Part shown: piece after piece, positions 29,001 to 39,193 of the stretch | Numbering within the stretch: position 1 is the stretch's first letter | Layout: each line of letters opens with the position of its first letter | NCBI RefSeq assembly: GCF_051014445.1 | Contig: NW_027488367.1 | Location: forward strand, 29,187,501 to 29,251,500 | DNA: 64,000 nucleotides | Source of the DNA: Colletes latitarsis | Taxonomy: Eukaryota > Arthropoda > Insecta > Hymenoptera > Colletidae | Reading direction: 5' to 3' | Notes under the pieces: generated by a model | Seen by the model: the letters and a program-made list of their open reading frames with translations, nothing else | Database searches by the model: none | What the model was told of the DNA's origin: nothing | Made by a program: the position numbers and the translations under genes

Positions 29001-32000
29001 GTAAAGTGATACCACACTGAAACATTTAATGAAACCTGATCTGGATAAATATTTTAGAGGATAACGCATCTTAGGTCTGGGTTAGGTCTACGATTCGCCC
29101 TCATCAGGCTCACAGTTTAGGGTTTTTCACATACTTCTTGAACAGATCCTGGGTTTTTTCTGGTTTGGATCACGAAGTAGTGTGGTACCACACTGAAACA
29201 GTCCATTAAACCTGGTTTCGTTCAATATTTTAGAGGATAACGCATGTTAGGTCTAGGTTAGGTCTGGGATTTGCTCTCATCAGGCTCATTCATTCGCATA
29301 TTTCTCATACTTGATGGCTAGATCCTGGGCTTTTTCTGGATTGCATCACGTAGTAGTGTAGTACCACACTGAAACAGTCCATTAAACCTGGTTTGGATCA
29401 ATATTTTAGAGGATAACGCATGTTAGGTCTAGGTTAGGCCTGGGATTTTCACTCATCAGACTCATACTTTCGCATTCTTCACATACTTGTTGAACGGATC
29501 CTGGGTTATTTCTGGTTTGGATCACGTAGTAATGTGGGACCACACTGAAACAGTCAATTAAACCTGGTTTCGAACAATATTTTAGAGAATAATTCATGTC
29601 AGGTCTAGGTTAGGTGCGGGATTTTCACTCATCAGACTCATACTTTCGCAGTCTTTACATACTTGTTGAACGGATCCTGGGTTTTTTCTGGTTTGGATCA
29701 CGTAGTAATGTGGTGCCAGACTAAAACAGTCGATTAAACCTGGTTTCGATCAATATCTTAGAGGACAACGCAAGTTAGGTCTGGGATATGTCTGGGATTT
29801 GCCCTCATCAGGCTCATACTTTCGCGTTTTTCACATACTTGTTGAACAGATCCTGGGTTTTTTCTGGTTTGGATCACGTTGTAGTGTGGTACCACGCTGA
29901 AACAGTCCATTAAACCTGGTTTGGATCAATATTTTAGAGGATAACGCATGTTAGGTCTAGGTTAGGCCTGGGATTTTCACTCATCAGACTCATACTTTCG
30001 CAGTCTTTACATACTTGCTGAACGGATCCTGGGTTATTTCTGGTTTGGATCACGTAGTAATGTGGGACCACACTGAAACAGTCAATTAAACCTGGTTTTG
30101 ATCAATATTTTGGAGGATAACGCAAGTTAGGTCTGGGATAGGCCAAGGATTTGCCCTCATCAGGCTCATTCTTTCGCATATTTCTCATACTTGATGGCTA
30201 GATCCTGGACTGTTTCTGGATTGCATCACATAGTAGTGTAGTACCACACTGAAACAGTCCATTAAACCTGGTTTGGATGAATATTTTAGAGGATAACGCA
30301 TGTTGGGTCTAGGTTAGGCCTGGGATTTTCACTCATCAGACTCATACTTTCGCATTCTTCACATACTTGTTGAACGGATCCTGGGTTATTTCTGGTTTGG
30401 ATCACGTAGTAATGTGGGACCACACTGAAACAGTCAATTAAACCTGGTTTCCATCAATATCTTAGAGGACAACGCAAGTTAGGTCTGGGATATGTCTGCG
30501 TTTTGACCTCATCAGACTCATACTTTCGCATTCTTCACATTCTTGTTGAACGGATCCTGGGTTTTTTCTGGTTTGGATCACGTAGTAATGTGGGACCACA
30601 CTGAAACAGTCAACTAAACCTGGTTTCGATCAATATTTTGGAGGATAACGCAAGTTAGGTCTGGGATAGGTCTAGGATTTGCCCTCATCAGGCTCATACT
30701 TTCGCATATTTCTCATACTTCATGGCTAGATCCTGGGCTATTTCTGGATTGCATCACGTAGCAATGAAGTACAACACTGAAACAGTCAATTAAACCTGGT
30801 TTCCATCAATATCTTAGAGGACAACGCAAGTTAGGTCTAGGATATGTCTGGGTTTTGACCTCATCAGACTCATACTTTCGCATTCTTCACATTCTTGTTG
30901 AACGGATCCTGGATTTTTTCTGGTTTGGATCACGTAGTAATGTGGGACCACACTGAAACAGTCAATTAAACCTGGTTTCGATCAATATTTAAGCGAATAA
31001 TTCATGTTAGGTCAAGGTTAGGTCTGGCATTTGCTCTCATCAGGCTCATTCCTTCGCATATTTCTCATACTTCATGGCTAGATGCTGGGCTGTTTCTGGA
31101 TTGTATCACATAGTAATGTGGTACCACGCTGAAACAGTCAATTAAACCTGGATTCGATCAATATTTTAGAGGATAACGCAAGTTAAATCTAGGTTAGGTC
31201 TGGGATTTGCTCTCATCAGGCTCATTCTTTCGCATATTTCTCATACTTGATGGCTAGATCCTGGGCTTTTTCTGGATTGCATCACGTAGTAGTGTAGTAC
31301 CACACTGAAACAGACAATGAAACCTCGTTTCCATCAATATTTTAGAGGACATCGCATGTTAGGTCTAGGTAAGGCCTGAGATTTTCACTGATCGGACTCA
31401 TACTTTCGCATTTTTCACATACTTGTTGAACGGATCCTGGGTTTTTTCTGGTTTGGATCACGTAGTAATGTGGTACCACACTGAAACGGTCAATTAAACC
31501 TGGTTTCGATCAATATTTTAGAGAATAATTCATGTTAGGTCAAGGTTAGGTCTGGGATTTGCTCTCATCAGGCTCATTCTTTCGCATATTTCTCATTCTT
31601 CATGGCTAGATCCTGGGCTGTTTCTGGATTGTATCACGTAGTAATGTGGTACCACGCTGAAACAGTCAATTAAACCTGGTTTCGCTCAATATTTTAGAGG
31701 ATAACGCATGTTAGGTCTAGGTTAGGTCTGGGATTTGCTCTCATCAGGCTCATTGTTTCGCATATTTCTCATACTTGATGGCTAGATCCTGGGCTTTTTC
31801 TGGATTGCATCACGTAGTAATGTAGTACCACACTGAAACAGTCAATGAAACCTGGTTTCCATCAATATTTTAGAGGACAACGCATGTTAGGTCTAGGTTA
31901 GCCCTGGGAATTACACTCATCAGACTCATACTTTCGCATTCTTCACATACTTGTTGAACTGATCCTGGGTTTTTTCTGGTTTGGATCACGTAGTATTGTG

Positions 32001-33954
32001 GTACCACACTGAAACAGTCAATGAAACCTGGTTTCCATCAATATTTTAGAGGACAGCGCATGTTAGGTCTAGGTTAGGCCTGGGATTTTCACTCATCAGA
32101 CTCATACTTTCGCATTCTTCACATACTTGTTGAACGGATCCTGGGTTTTTTCTGGTTTGGATCACGTAGTAATGTGGTACCACACTGAAACAGTCAATGA
32201 AACCTGGTTTCAATCAATATATTAGACGACAACGCAAGTTAGGTCTAGGTAAGGCCTGAGATTTTCACTGATCAGACTCATACTTTCGCACACTTCACAT
32301 ACTCCTTGAACAGATCCTTGGTTATTTTCTGGTTTCGATCACATAGTAATGTGGTACCACACTGAAACAGTCGATTAGACCTGGTATCGATCAATATTTT
32401 AGAGGATAACGCAAGTTAGGTCTGGGATAGGTCTGGGATTTGACTCCATCAGACTCATACTTTCGCACACTTGACATACTCCTTGAACAGATCCTGGGTT
32501 ATTTTCTGGTTTGGATCACATAGTAATGTGGTACCACACTGAAACAGTCGATAAACCAGGTTTCTATCAATATTTTAGTGGACAACGCAAGTTAGGTCTA
32601 GGTAAGGCCTGAGATTTTCACTGATCAGACTCATACTATCGCATTCCTCACATACTTGTTGAACGGATCCTGGGTTTTTTCTAGTTTGGATCACGTAGTA
32701 ATGTGGTACAACACTGAAACAGTCGATTAAACCTGGTTTCGATCAATATTTTTGAGGATAACGCAAGTTAGGTCTGGGATAAGTCTGAGATTTGACCTCA
32801 TCAGACTCATACTTTCGCACACTTCACATACTCCTTGAACAGATCCTGGGTTATTTTCTGGTTTGGATCACATAGTAATGTAGTACCACACTGAAACAGT
32901 CAATGAAACCTGGTTTCCATCAATATTTTAGTGGACAACGCAAGTTAGGTCTAGGTAAGGCCTGAGATTTTCACTGATCAGACTCATACTTTCGCATTCC
33001 TCACATACTTGTTGAACGGATCCTGGGTTTTTTCTAGTTTGGATCACGTAGTAATGTGGTACCACACTGAAACATTCAATTAAACCTGGTCTTGATAAAT
33101 ATTTCAGAGGATAACGCAAGTTAGGTCTGGGATAGGTCTAGGATTTGCCCTCATCAGGCTCATACTTTCGGGTTTTTCACATACTCGTTGAACAGATCCT
33201 GGGTTTTTTCTGGATTGGATCACGTAGTAGTGTTGTACCACGCTGAAACAGTCCATTAAACCTGGTTTCGCTCAATACTTTAGAGGATAACGCATGTTAG
33301 GTCTAGGTTAGGCCTGGGATTTTCACTCATCAGACTCATACTTTCGCAGTCTTTACATACTTGCTGAACGGATCCTGGGTTATTTCTGGTTTGGATCACG
33401 TAGTAATGTGGGACCACACTGAAACAGTCAATTAAACCTGGTTTTGATCAATATTTTGGAGGATAACGCAAGTTAGGTCTGGGATAGGCCTAGGATTTGC
33501 CCTCATCAGGCTCATTCTTTCGCATATTTCTCATACTTGATGGCTAGATCCTGGACTTTTTCTGGATTGCATCACATAGTAGTGTAGTACCACACTGAAA
33601 CAGTCCATTAAACCTGGTTTGGATGAATATTTTAGAGGATAACGCATGTTGGGTCTAGGTTAGGCCTGGGATTTTCACTCATCAGACTCATACTTTCGCA
33701 TTCTTCACATACTTGTTGAACGGATCCTGGGTTATTTCTGGTTTGGATCACGTAGTAATGTGGGACCACACTGAAACAGTCAATTAAACCTGGTTTCCAT
33801 CAATATCTTAGAGGACAACGCAAGTTAGGTCTGGGATATGTCTGGGTTTTGACCTCATCAGACTCATACTTTCGCATTCTTCACATTCTTGTTGAACGGA
33901 TCCTGGGTTTTTTCTGGTTTGGATCACGTAGTAATGTGGGACCACACTGAAACA
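26013..33954 (+). repeat. 8.27-kb higher-order unit, copy 2
   Basis: Almost identical to 17739-25680 at an offset of 8274 bp. The main block difference is one monomer near 31700-31836, which is of the CATTGTTTCGCATATTTC type, where copy 1 (23426-23562) has a GGGAATTACACTC monomer. Array length is unchanged across that difference. Confidence 0.87.
31919..31934 (+). other. Unoccupied paralogue of the target site of the full-length element
   Basis: ATCAGACTCATACTTT sits uninterrupted here in a monomer of the GGGAATTACACTC type. It matches the sequence around the insertion at 35456/41454 with one visible mismatch on the left flank (GTCTAGG here, GTCTAAG there). Further unoccupied copies are at 23469-23484 and 23645-23660. 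Comparing them shows that the insertion was clean and duplicated 13-16 bp. Confidence 0.85.
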
Positions 33955-35440
33955 GTCAACTAAACCTGGTTTCGATCAATATTTTGGAGGATAACGCAAG
34001 TTAGGTCTGGGATAGGTCTAGGATTTGCCCTCATCAGGCTCATACTTTCGCATATTTCTCATACTTCATGGCTAGATCCTGGGCTATTTCTGGATTGCAT
34101 CACGTAGCAATGAAGTACAACACTGAAACAGTCAATTGAACCTGGTTTCCATCAATATCTTAGAGGACAACGCAAGTTAGGTCTAGGATATGTCTGGGTT
34201 TTGACTTCATCAGACTCATACTTTCGCATTCTTCACATTCTTGTTGAACGGATCCTGGATTTTTTCTGGTTTGGATCACGTAGTAATGTGGGACCACACT
34301 GAAACAGTCAATTAAACCTGGTTTCGATCAATATTTAAGCGAATAATTCAGGTTAGGTCAAGGTTAGGTCTGGCATTTGCTCTCATCAGGCTCATTCTTT
34401 CGCATATTTCTCATACTTCATGGCTAGATGCTGGGCTGTTTCTGGATTGTATCACATAGTAATGTGGTACCACGCTGAAACAGTCAATTAAACCTGGATT
34501 CGATCAATATTTTAGAGGATAACGCAAGTTAGGTCTGGGTTAGGTCTAAGATTTGCCCTCATCAGGCTCACAGTTTCGCGTTTTTCACGTACTTGTTGAA
34601 CAGATCCTGGGTTTTTTTTGGTTAGGATCACGAAGTAGTGTGGTACCACACTGAAACAGTCAATGAAACCTGGTTTCCATCAATATTTTAGAGGATAACG
34701 CATGTTAGGTCTAGGTTAGGTCTGGGATTTGCTCTCATCAGGCTCATTCTTTCGCATATTTCTCATACTTGATGGCTAGATCCTGGGCTTTTTCTGGATT
34801 GCATCACGTAGTAGTGTAGTACCACACTGAAACAGACAATGAAACCTGGTTTCCATCAATATTTTAGAGGACATCGCATGTTAGGTCTAGGTAAGGCCTG
34901 AGAGTTTCACTGATCGGACTCATACTTTCGCATTTTTCACATACTTGTTGAACGGATCCTGGGTTTTTTCTGGTTTGGATCACGTAGTAATGTGGTACCA
35001 CACTGAAACGGTCAATTAAACCTGGTTTCGATCAATATTTTAGAGAATAATTCATGTTAGGTCAAGGTTAGGTCTGGGATTTGCTCTCATCAGGCTCATT
35101 CTTTCGCATATTTCTCATTCTTCATGGCTAGATCCTGGGCTGTTTCTGGATTGTATCACGTAGTAATGTGGTACCACGCTGAAACAGTCAATTAAACCTG
35201 GTTTCGCTCAATATTTTAGAGGATAACGCATGTTAGGTCTAGGTTAGGTCTGGGATTTGCTCTCATCAGGCTCATTGTTTCGCATATTTCTCATACTTGA
35301 TGGCTAGATCCTGGGCTTTTTCTGGATTGCATCACGTAGTAATGTAGTACCACACTGAAACAGTCAATGAAACCTGGTTTCCATCAATATTTTAGAGGAC
35401 AACGCATGTTAGGTCTAAGTTAGCCCTGGGAATTACACTC
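33951..35440 (+). repeat. Third, mosaic partial copy of the higher-order unit
   Basis: From 33951 to about 34530 the array follows 30605-31184 (offset 3346 bp, 19 monomers). It then switches inside one monomer, near 34510-34540, to follow about 26770-27640 (offset 7746 bp, 44 monomers). Near 35380 it switches again to follow 31860 onward (offset 3522 bp, 20 monomers). The last register continues on the far side of the retrotransposon from 41454, so the element interrupts an already formed repeat. Confidence 0.7.
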
Positions 35441-35450
35441 ATCAGACTCA

Positions 35451-35456
<6 letters not shown>
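35441..35456 (+). repeat. Target-site duplication, 3' side of the full-length element
   Basis: ATCAGACTCATACTTT is repeated at 41454-41469. The last three T merge with the element's poly(A) tail (read as poly(T) on this strand), so the duplication is 13 bp for certain and up to 16 bp. The base before it differs on the two sides (C here, A at 41453), which fixes the other boundary. Confidence 0.9.

Positions 35457-35492
<36 letters not shown>
35457..35492 (-). other. Poly(A) tail of the full-length element
   Basis: A run of 39 T on the plus strand covers 35454-35492; the outer three may belong to the target duplication. It directly follows the 3' UTR end, CCCCACGAC in the sense direction. It is the mark of target-primed reverse transcription of a polyadenylated RNA and supports full 3' ends. 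Confidence 0.95.
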
Positions 35493-35493
<1 letters not shown>

Positions 35494-36008
35494 TCGTGGG
35501 GAAAATCTTCGAAAGACTCCCTCCCACCTCCTTGGGGAGAGGTGGGAGGGGTGTGTGGGATTCCCCGCGCCCGTACAACGACAGGCGCGGGACCTACCCA
35601 CTAAAAACCCCACGGTGACCCTTCGGCACGCTTTGGGAGGATACCGGGAATCGCTCGAAGCATTCTTCCGGTATCCTCCCCGTGCCCGCGCTTTCGCGCC
35701 CATCCCCCGGGGGGACAATCGGTCCCCCCAGTAGACACACTGCCTCATAGCGGCGGGACGGGGCCACTCCATCCCGCCGCTATCCGTCCCGGGGCCGCGT
35801 TTAGTGGCGGCTGCGAGCCCCAACTCGCAACCGCCCGCGACCCCGTTTCCACCCCTCGGCGGCCGGGCGTTCATGGCCGCACCAGACCGCCGAGGGTGCC
35901 TCCCCTTGCGTCGGACCGGTAGGGGGAGGCACTCCTACCCCCAACCGGTCCGACCCGGCGCCGCCTGGCGGGAGGAGGGTCCCCTCAGGACCCCCCTCCC
36001 AGCCTAGG
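35493..36008 (-). other. 3' UTR of the full-length element, a run of perfect hairpins
   Basis: The 516-bp region after the ORF2 stop has no convincing gene. It is built from consecutive inverted repeats. Perfect stems include 35519-35550 (12 bp, 8-base loop), 35564-35591 (8 bp), 35635-35680 (13 bp), 35747-35783 (12 bp) and 35910-35954 (11 bp with a further G/C stem inside). In this clade, 3' UTR structure is known to matter for recognition by the reverse transcriptase; that this region does so here is inference. The truncated copy has the same length and nearly the same sequence at 46023-46538. Confidence 0.8.
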
Positions 36009-39000
36009 TCATCCGCCACGCCGAGGCGGCCGCCCGCGACGCCTCGCGACCGGGCGACGACCTCGGGCCACCGCACGAGCGCGAGCTTCAGCCCGCCGCT
36101 GAAGCTCGCGCTCCCTCCCCGCGGCCTCCTTCTGCAACATTACGTTCTCGCAGAAGGAGGCCACGGCCCTCCACTTCTCCTCGCTGCCGAGCATGGCGCG
36201 CACCACGCCCGGCAGCGAGACATCCCGCCCGACGACGCCGACCAGGACACGGCGCTCCCCCTCCCACGCGGGGCATACCTCCAGGGTATGATCCGCCGTG
36301 TCCTGCTCAGCGTCGCAATGGCAGCAACGCGCCGTCGGCTCCTTCCCTATCCGGCACAGGTATCTTCCGAAGCTGCCATGCCCGGAAAATACCTGTGCCA
36401 TCCGGTAGGTGAGGCTGCCATGGCTTCTGTCCAGCCACTCCTTCAGGAGTGGCCGAACCGCCCCGACAGTCCGGTGCCCCGCGGTTGGCAGAGCCAGCCG
36501 CTCCTGCCACGCGAGCAACACGGACTGCCGGGCCTGGCGCTTCAAATCGCCCCAAGCAGGTTCCTGCCCGCCCGGGACCGCCCCCACCCCCGCGCGACGG
36601 TCGACGCGGTGCCGGTACATCACCGCGTGCGACCGCGCGAGCAGGTCCATGGGCGGCATCCCCGCTAGAACCGTCGCCGCCTCATGTGACATGGTCCGAT
36701 ACCCGCGGACGACCCTGAGCGCCATGCGCCTCTGCACCCGACGCAGCATAGTCATGCCGCGCCGGGAGGCAGCCAGGTCGTCCGCCCAGACGGGGGCCCC
36801 GTATAGGGCCACCGACTGGACCATTGCCACATAGAGGCGACGAACTCGGCCCGCCGGGCCCCCCAGGTTGGGCAGGATCCGGCCCAGAGCCGCAACCATC
36901 CTTTCCAACCGGGGGACCAGGCAGCGGAAATGCTCCTCGAAACGCCAGTGGCTATCGAGGATCAGCCCTAGATACCTGATCTGGGGCTTCACCTCGATGT
37001 CAGCCCCACCCACCCGGATCAGAGGGGGTGGCGGATCCTGCCGAGGTGAATGAAACGCAATCACCTCGGTCTTATGGACCGCCACCGTCATCCCCATCCC
37101 CCTGATCCGGTCGACGACGCGTTGCGACCCCTCCTCCGCGCGACGCATGGCCCTCCCCCAGTGCGCCCCGACGGCCAGCACCAGTGTGTCATCCGCATAA
37201 CACACCGTGCTGACGCCGTCGGGGAGGCCGGCCCGCAACACCGAGTCGTACGCGATGTTCCACAGGAGTGGCCCGAGGACCGACCCCTGCGGAACACCGC
37301 AGTACACCTCCCTCCGCATATCACCATCCCGGCCCGGATACTCGATCCACCTGCCGCGGAGATAATCCCCGACGACCGCCCTGAGACAAGGGGGGACCCG
37401 ATGATATTCGAGTCCCCTCCTTATCTCTTCCCAGGGGAGGGTGTTAAAGGCATTGGCAATATCCAAGGATATTGCCAATGCCACCCCTCCCCGGGAGACG
37501 GCCGCCCCCGAGAGGGCCCTCACACGACCTATCGCGTCGATAGTCGATCGGCCCCCCCGGAAACCGAACTGGCAGTCGGCCAGACCGGGATCACCCCGCG
37601 ACAGGTGCTCGACGAGGCGGGCAGCAATCACACGCTCGAAGAGCTTGCCCACCTCGTCGAGGAGACAAATGGGCCGGTATGCGGAGGGAGACTCCGCGGG
37701 CCGACCCTCCTTCCGGAGGAGGACCATCCTCGCCACCTTCCAACTGGGGGGGAATCGCCCGTCCCTCAGGCAGCGGTCGAACAACCGCCTGAGGTCGGCC
37801 CCAAGGACGCCCTGGGTCAAGACCCAAACCCGGCCGGGCACACCATCCGGACCCGGGGCCGTGTTACGAACCCCGAGCCGTCTGATGGCCGCTGCCAGCT
37901 CCTCCTGCGTGACCCCCAGTTCGGCCGTCCACTCCACTGGGACAGCCGCCGCCGCCGGAGGACGCGGTCCCCTCTCCCCAATTGGGAAGAGTGTATTGAC
38001 CACGTCCTCCAGCAGCCGGGGGTCAAGACCCTCGGTGACGGGGGGCGCCCACGGGCGGAGCTTATTCAGCACCACCTTATATGGGCGCCCCCATGGATCG
38101 TCATCAAGGGTCTGGAGGAGCTCCTTCCATGCCCGGGTCTTGGCCCGTTTGATGGCGACCTGCAGAGCAACCCGCGCCACGCGGTATGCTCCATACAGGT
38201 CATCAGCTGCCCTCGCTCGCGCCACGCCGTCGCCTGTACGTTGACGACGGCGCGCGCGGGTGTACTGGCGTCGGGCGCGGACAGTCGCGACTCGCAACTC
38301 CGCGATCGCGTCCGACCACCAGTACACCGCCCGGCGAGGAGAAGCCCGCCCGACCCGAGGCATCGCCGCGTCGCAAATACCCGCGACCAATGCTCCGAGC
38401 CGGGCGACCTCCTCCTCTATGCTCGGCAACTCGGCCGCTCCCTGCGGCCAAGTTGCAGCGAGGGCAGCTGCCATCAGGGCGTCCTTGTCGAGGCGCCGAA
38501 GCGCCCAGCGGCGTGGTGGGGTGCCACGCAGGCGGCCGTGTCGGGATGCACTCGCGGCGGCAGAGACCTCCATCCGGATGTACCGGTGATCGGAGAGTGT
38601 CTCTGCCCCCGCGACCACGTGCCAACCCGACACCATGCGCACGGCGTTGGGGGTCGCGAATCCAACATCCACGATGGACCCCCCATATCGCCGCACGCAT
38701 GTGTGCTCCGACCCCCGGTTCAATACCCGGAGGTCGAGCCCCGCCGCCCAATCGCCCAGGATCCCGCCGCGAACGGAGGTCCTGGGGGATCCCCAAGCCA
38801 CCGACTTGGCATTAAAATCCCCCAGGACCAGCACCGGCCGGGCCGCGCAGCGCTGCACGCATGCCGCGACCTCGGCCAAGTACAGCTCGAACGCAGCGTG
38901 ACCGCTACGGGGCGAAATGTAGCACCCCACCACAGCGACTCCCCCCCAGTCCACGGCGACGAATCCCCGACCGCGCTCCAACAAGGAGAACGGTGGGGAC

Positions 39001-39191
39001 CCGTCGCCCCCTCCCCATACCGTCGCCACCAAGCCGTCCGCGTCGCCCACCCAATGAGGGTGATCAGGGACGCGGTACGGCTCGGCGGCGACCGCCAGGC
39101 CAACCCCCCACTCCGCGAGGACTTGGGACATCAAGTCCTGTGCCGCGCGGCAGTGGTTGAGGTTGGCCTGGAGGAGGAGGCGGGGCGGCAT
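36009..39191 (-). CDS. ORF2 protein: APE endonuclease and reverse transcriptase
   Basis: A 1060-residue open frame that nicks the target and copies the element RNA at the nick. The APE-like endonuclease occupies about residues 5-210: QANLNH (N10), AEPY (E37), GDFNAKS (D125, N127) and the final SDH (D201, H202). A basic R1-type linker follows (about 210-440). The reverse transcriptase runs about 440-760: TAPGPDG near 445, QFGFRGGRST near 541, motif A SLDIANAF (D577), GVPQGSVLGPLLW near 632, the YADD active site (665-668) and YLGLILD near 740. A C-terminal zinc knuckle C-x2-C-x8-H-x4-C lies at C956, C959, H968 and C973. A very basic tail ends in RRGRPPRRGG, which resembles an AT-hook. All catalytic residues are present and there is no frameshift or internal stop. 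The ATG overlaps the ORF1 stop as TAATG. Long antisense frames here are by-products of GC-rich coding. Confidence 0.95.
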   Translation of the reverse strand: MPPRLLLQANLNHCRAAQDLMSQVLAEWGVGLAVAAEPYRVPDHPHWVGDADGLVATVWGGGDGSPPFSLLERGRGFVAVDWGGVAVVGCYISPRSGHAAFELYLAEVAACVQRCAARPVLVLGDFNAKSVAWGSPRTSVRGGILGDWAAGLDLRVLNRGSEHTCVRRYGGSIVDVGFATPNAVRMVSGWHVVAGAETLSDHRYIRMEVSAAASASRHGRLRGTPPRRWALRRLDKDALMAAALAATWPQGAAELPSIEEEVARLGALVAGICDAAMPRVGRASPRRAVYWWSDAIAELRVATVRARRQYTRARRRQRTGDGVARARAADDLYGAYRVARVALQVAIKRAKTRAWKELLQTLDDDPWGRPYKVVLNKLRPWAPPVTEGLDPRLLEDVVNTLFPIGERGPRPPAAAAVPVEWTAELGVTQEELAAAIRRLGVRNTAPGPDGVPGRVWVLTQGVLGADLRRLFDRCLRDGRFPPSWKVARMVLLRKEGRPAESPSAYRPICLLDEVGKLFERVIAARLVEHLSRGDPGLADCQFGFRGGRSTIDAIGRVRALSGAAVSRGGVALAISLDIANAFNTLPWEEIRRGLEYHRVPPCLRAVVGDYLRGRWIEYPGRDGDMRREVYCGVPQGSVLGPLLWNIAYDSVLRAGLPDGVSTVCYADDTLVLAVGAHWGRAMRRAEEGSQRVVDRIRGMGMTVAVHKTEVIAFHSPRQDPPPPLIRVGGADIEVKPQIRYLGLILDSHWRFEEHFRCLVPRLERMVAALGRILPNLGGPAGRVRRLYVAMVQSVALYGAPVWADDLAASRRGMTMLRRVQRRMALRVVRGYRTMSHEAATVLAGMPPMDLLARSHAVMYRHRVDRRAGVGAVPGGQEPAWGDLKRQARQSVLLAWQERLALPTAGHRTVGAVRPLLKEWLDRSHGSLTYRMAQVFSGHGSFGRYLCRIGKEPTARCCHCDAEQDTADHTLEVCPAWEGERRVLVGVVGRDVSLPGVVRAMLGSEEKWRAVASFCENVMLQKEAAGRERELQRRAEARARAVARGRRPVARRRGRPPRRGG
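36077..36113. repeat. Perfect 16-bp hairpin in the ORF2 C-terminal coding region
   Basis: GAGCGCGAGCTTCAGC and its exact complement (36077-36092 and 36098-36113) are separated by five bases, within the codons for the basic C-terminal tail. In the truncated copy, 45918-45954, one pair is lost. Two more stems lie next to it: 36123-36162 (13-bp arms, 14-base loop) and 36180-36219 (10-bp arms). Confidence 0.85.
37449..37482. repeat. 34-nt palindrome over the RT motif A codons
   Basis: Two 16-base arms, GGCATTGGCAATATCC and its exact complement, flank a two-base centre. The coding strand reads through it as ALAISLDIANA, including the motif A aspartate D577. The codons used here (GCA, TTG, ATA, ATT, AAT) are AT-rich in a gene that otherwise favours G/C third positions. 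The identical palindrome is at 44549-44582 in the second copy. Confidence 0.9.
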
Positions 39192-39193
39192 TA
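39189..39193 (-). promoter_or_regulatory. TAATG stop-start overlap of ORF1 and ORF2
   Basis: On the minus strand the ORF1 stop TAA (39193-39191) and the ORF2 start ATG (39191-39189) share one A. The UAAUG junction of the silkworm element SART1 is known to drive ORF2 translation by termination and re-initiation. The same mechanism is inferred here; no frameshift is needed because both frames start and stop normally. Confidence 0.85.

Larger units (their letters stand above)
1..35456 (+). repeat. Tandem satellite array, block 1 (about 176-177 bp monomers)
   Basis: Head-to-tail satellite with no gene in it. The anchor GAGGATAACGC recurs at intervals of 177, 177 and 177 bp at the left end, and long-range copies are offset by exact multiples of about 176.1 bp. 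Each monomer has, in order: a GAGGATAACGCA(A/T)G or GAGAATAATTCATG start, a pair of TTAGGTCTGGG-like boxes, a CTCATCAG(A/G)CTCATACTTTCGC core, a CTTGTTGAACGGATCCTGGG or CTTCATGGCTAGATCCTGGG segment, a TGGTACCACACTGAAAC segment often containing a palindrome, and AATTAAACCTGGTTTCGATC. At least two monomer types alternate irregularly: one with TTTTCACTCATCAGACTC and TTCTTCACATAC, the other with TTTGCCCTCATCAGGCTC and ATATTTCTCATAC. Orientation never changes. Short minus-strand open frames of 63-84 codons arise in some monomers and are not genes. Confidence 0.97.

Noticed and set aside
1..35456. CRISPR-like array
   Set aside because: The repeat is continuous with a monomer of about 176 bp, without distinct spacers, and the context is eukaryotic.
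35392..35874. Open frame running from the retrotransposon 3' UTR through the poly(T) run into satellite
   Set aside because: It contains a poly-lysine stretch from the poly(A) tail and crosses the insertion junction, so it is not a gene.
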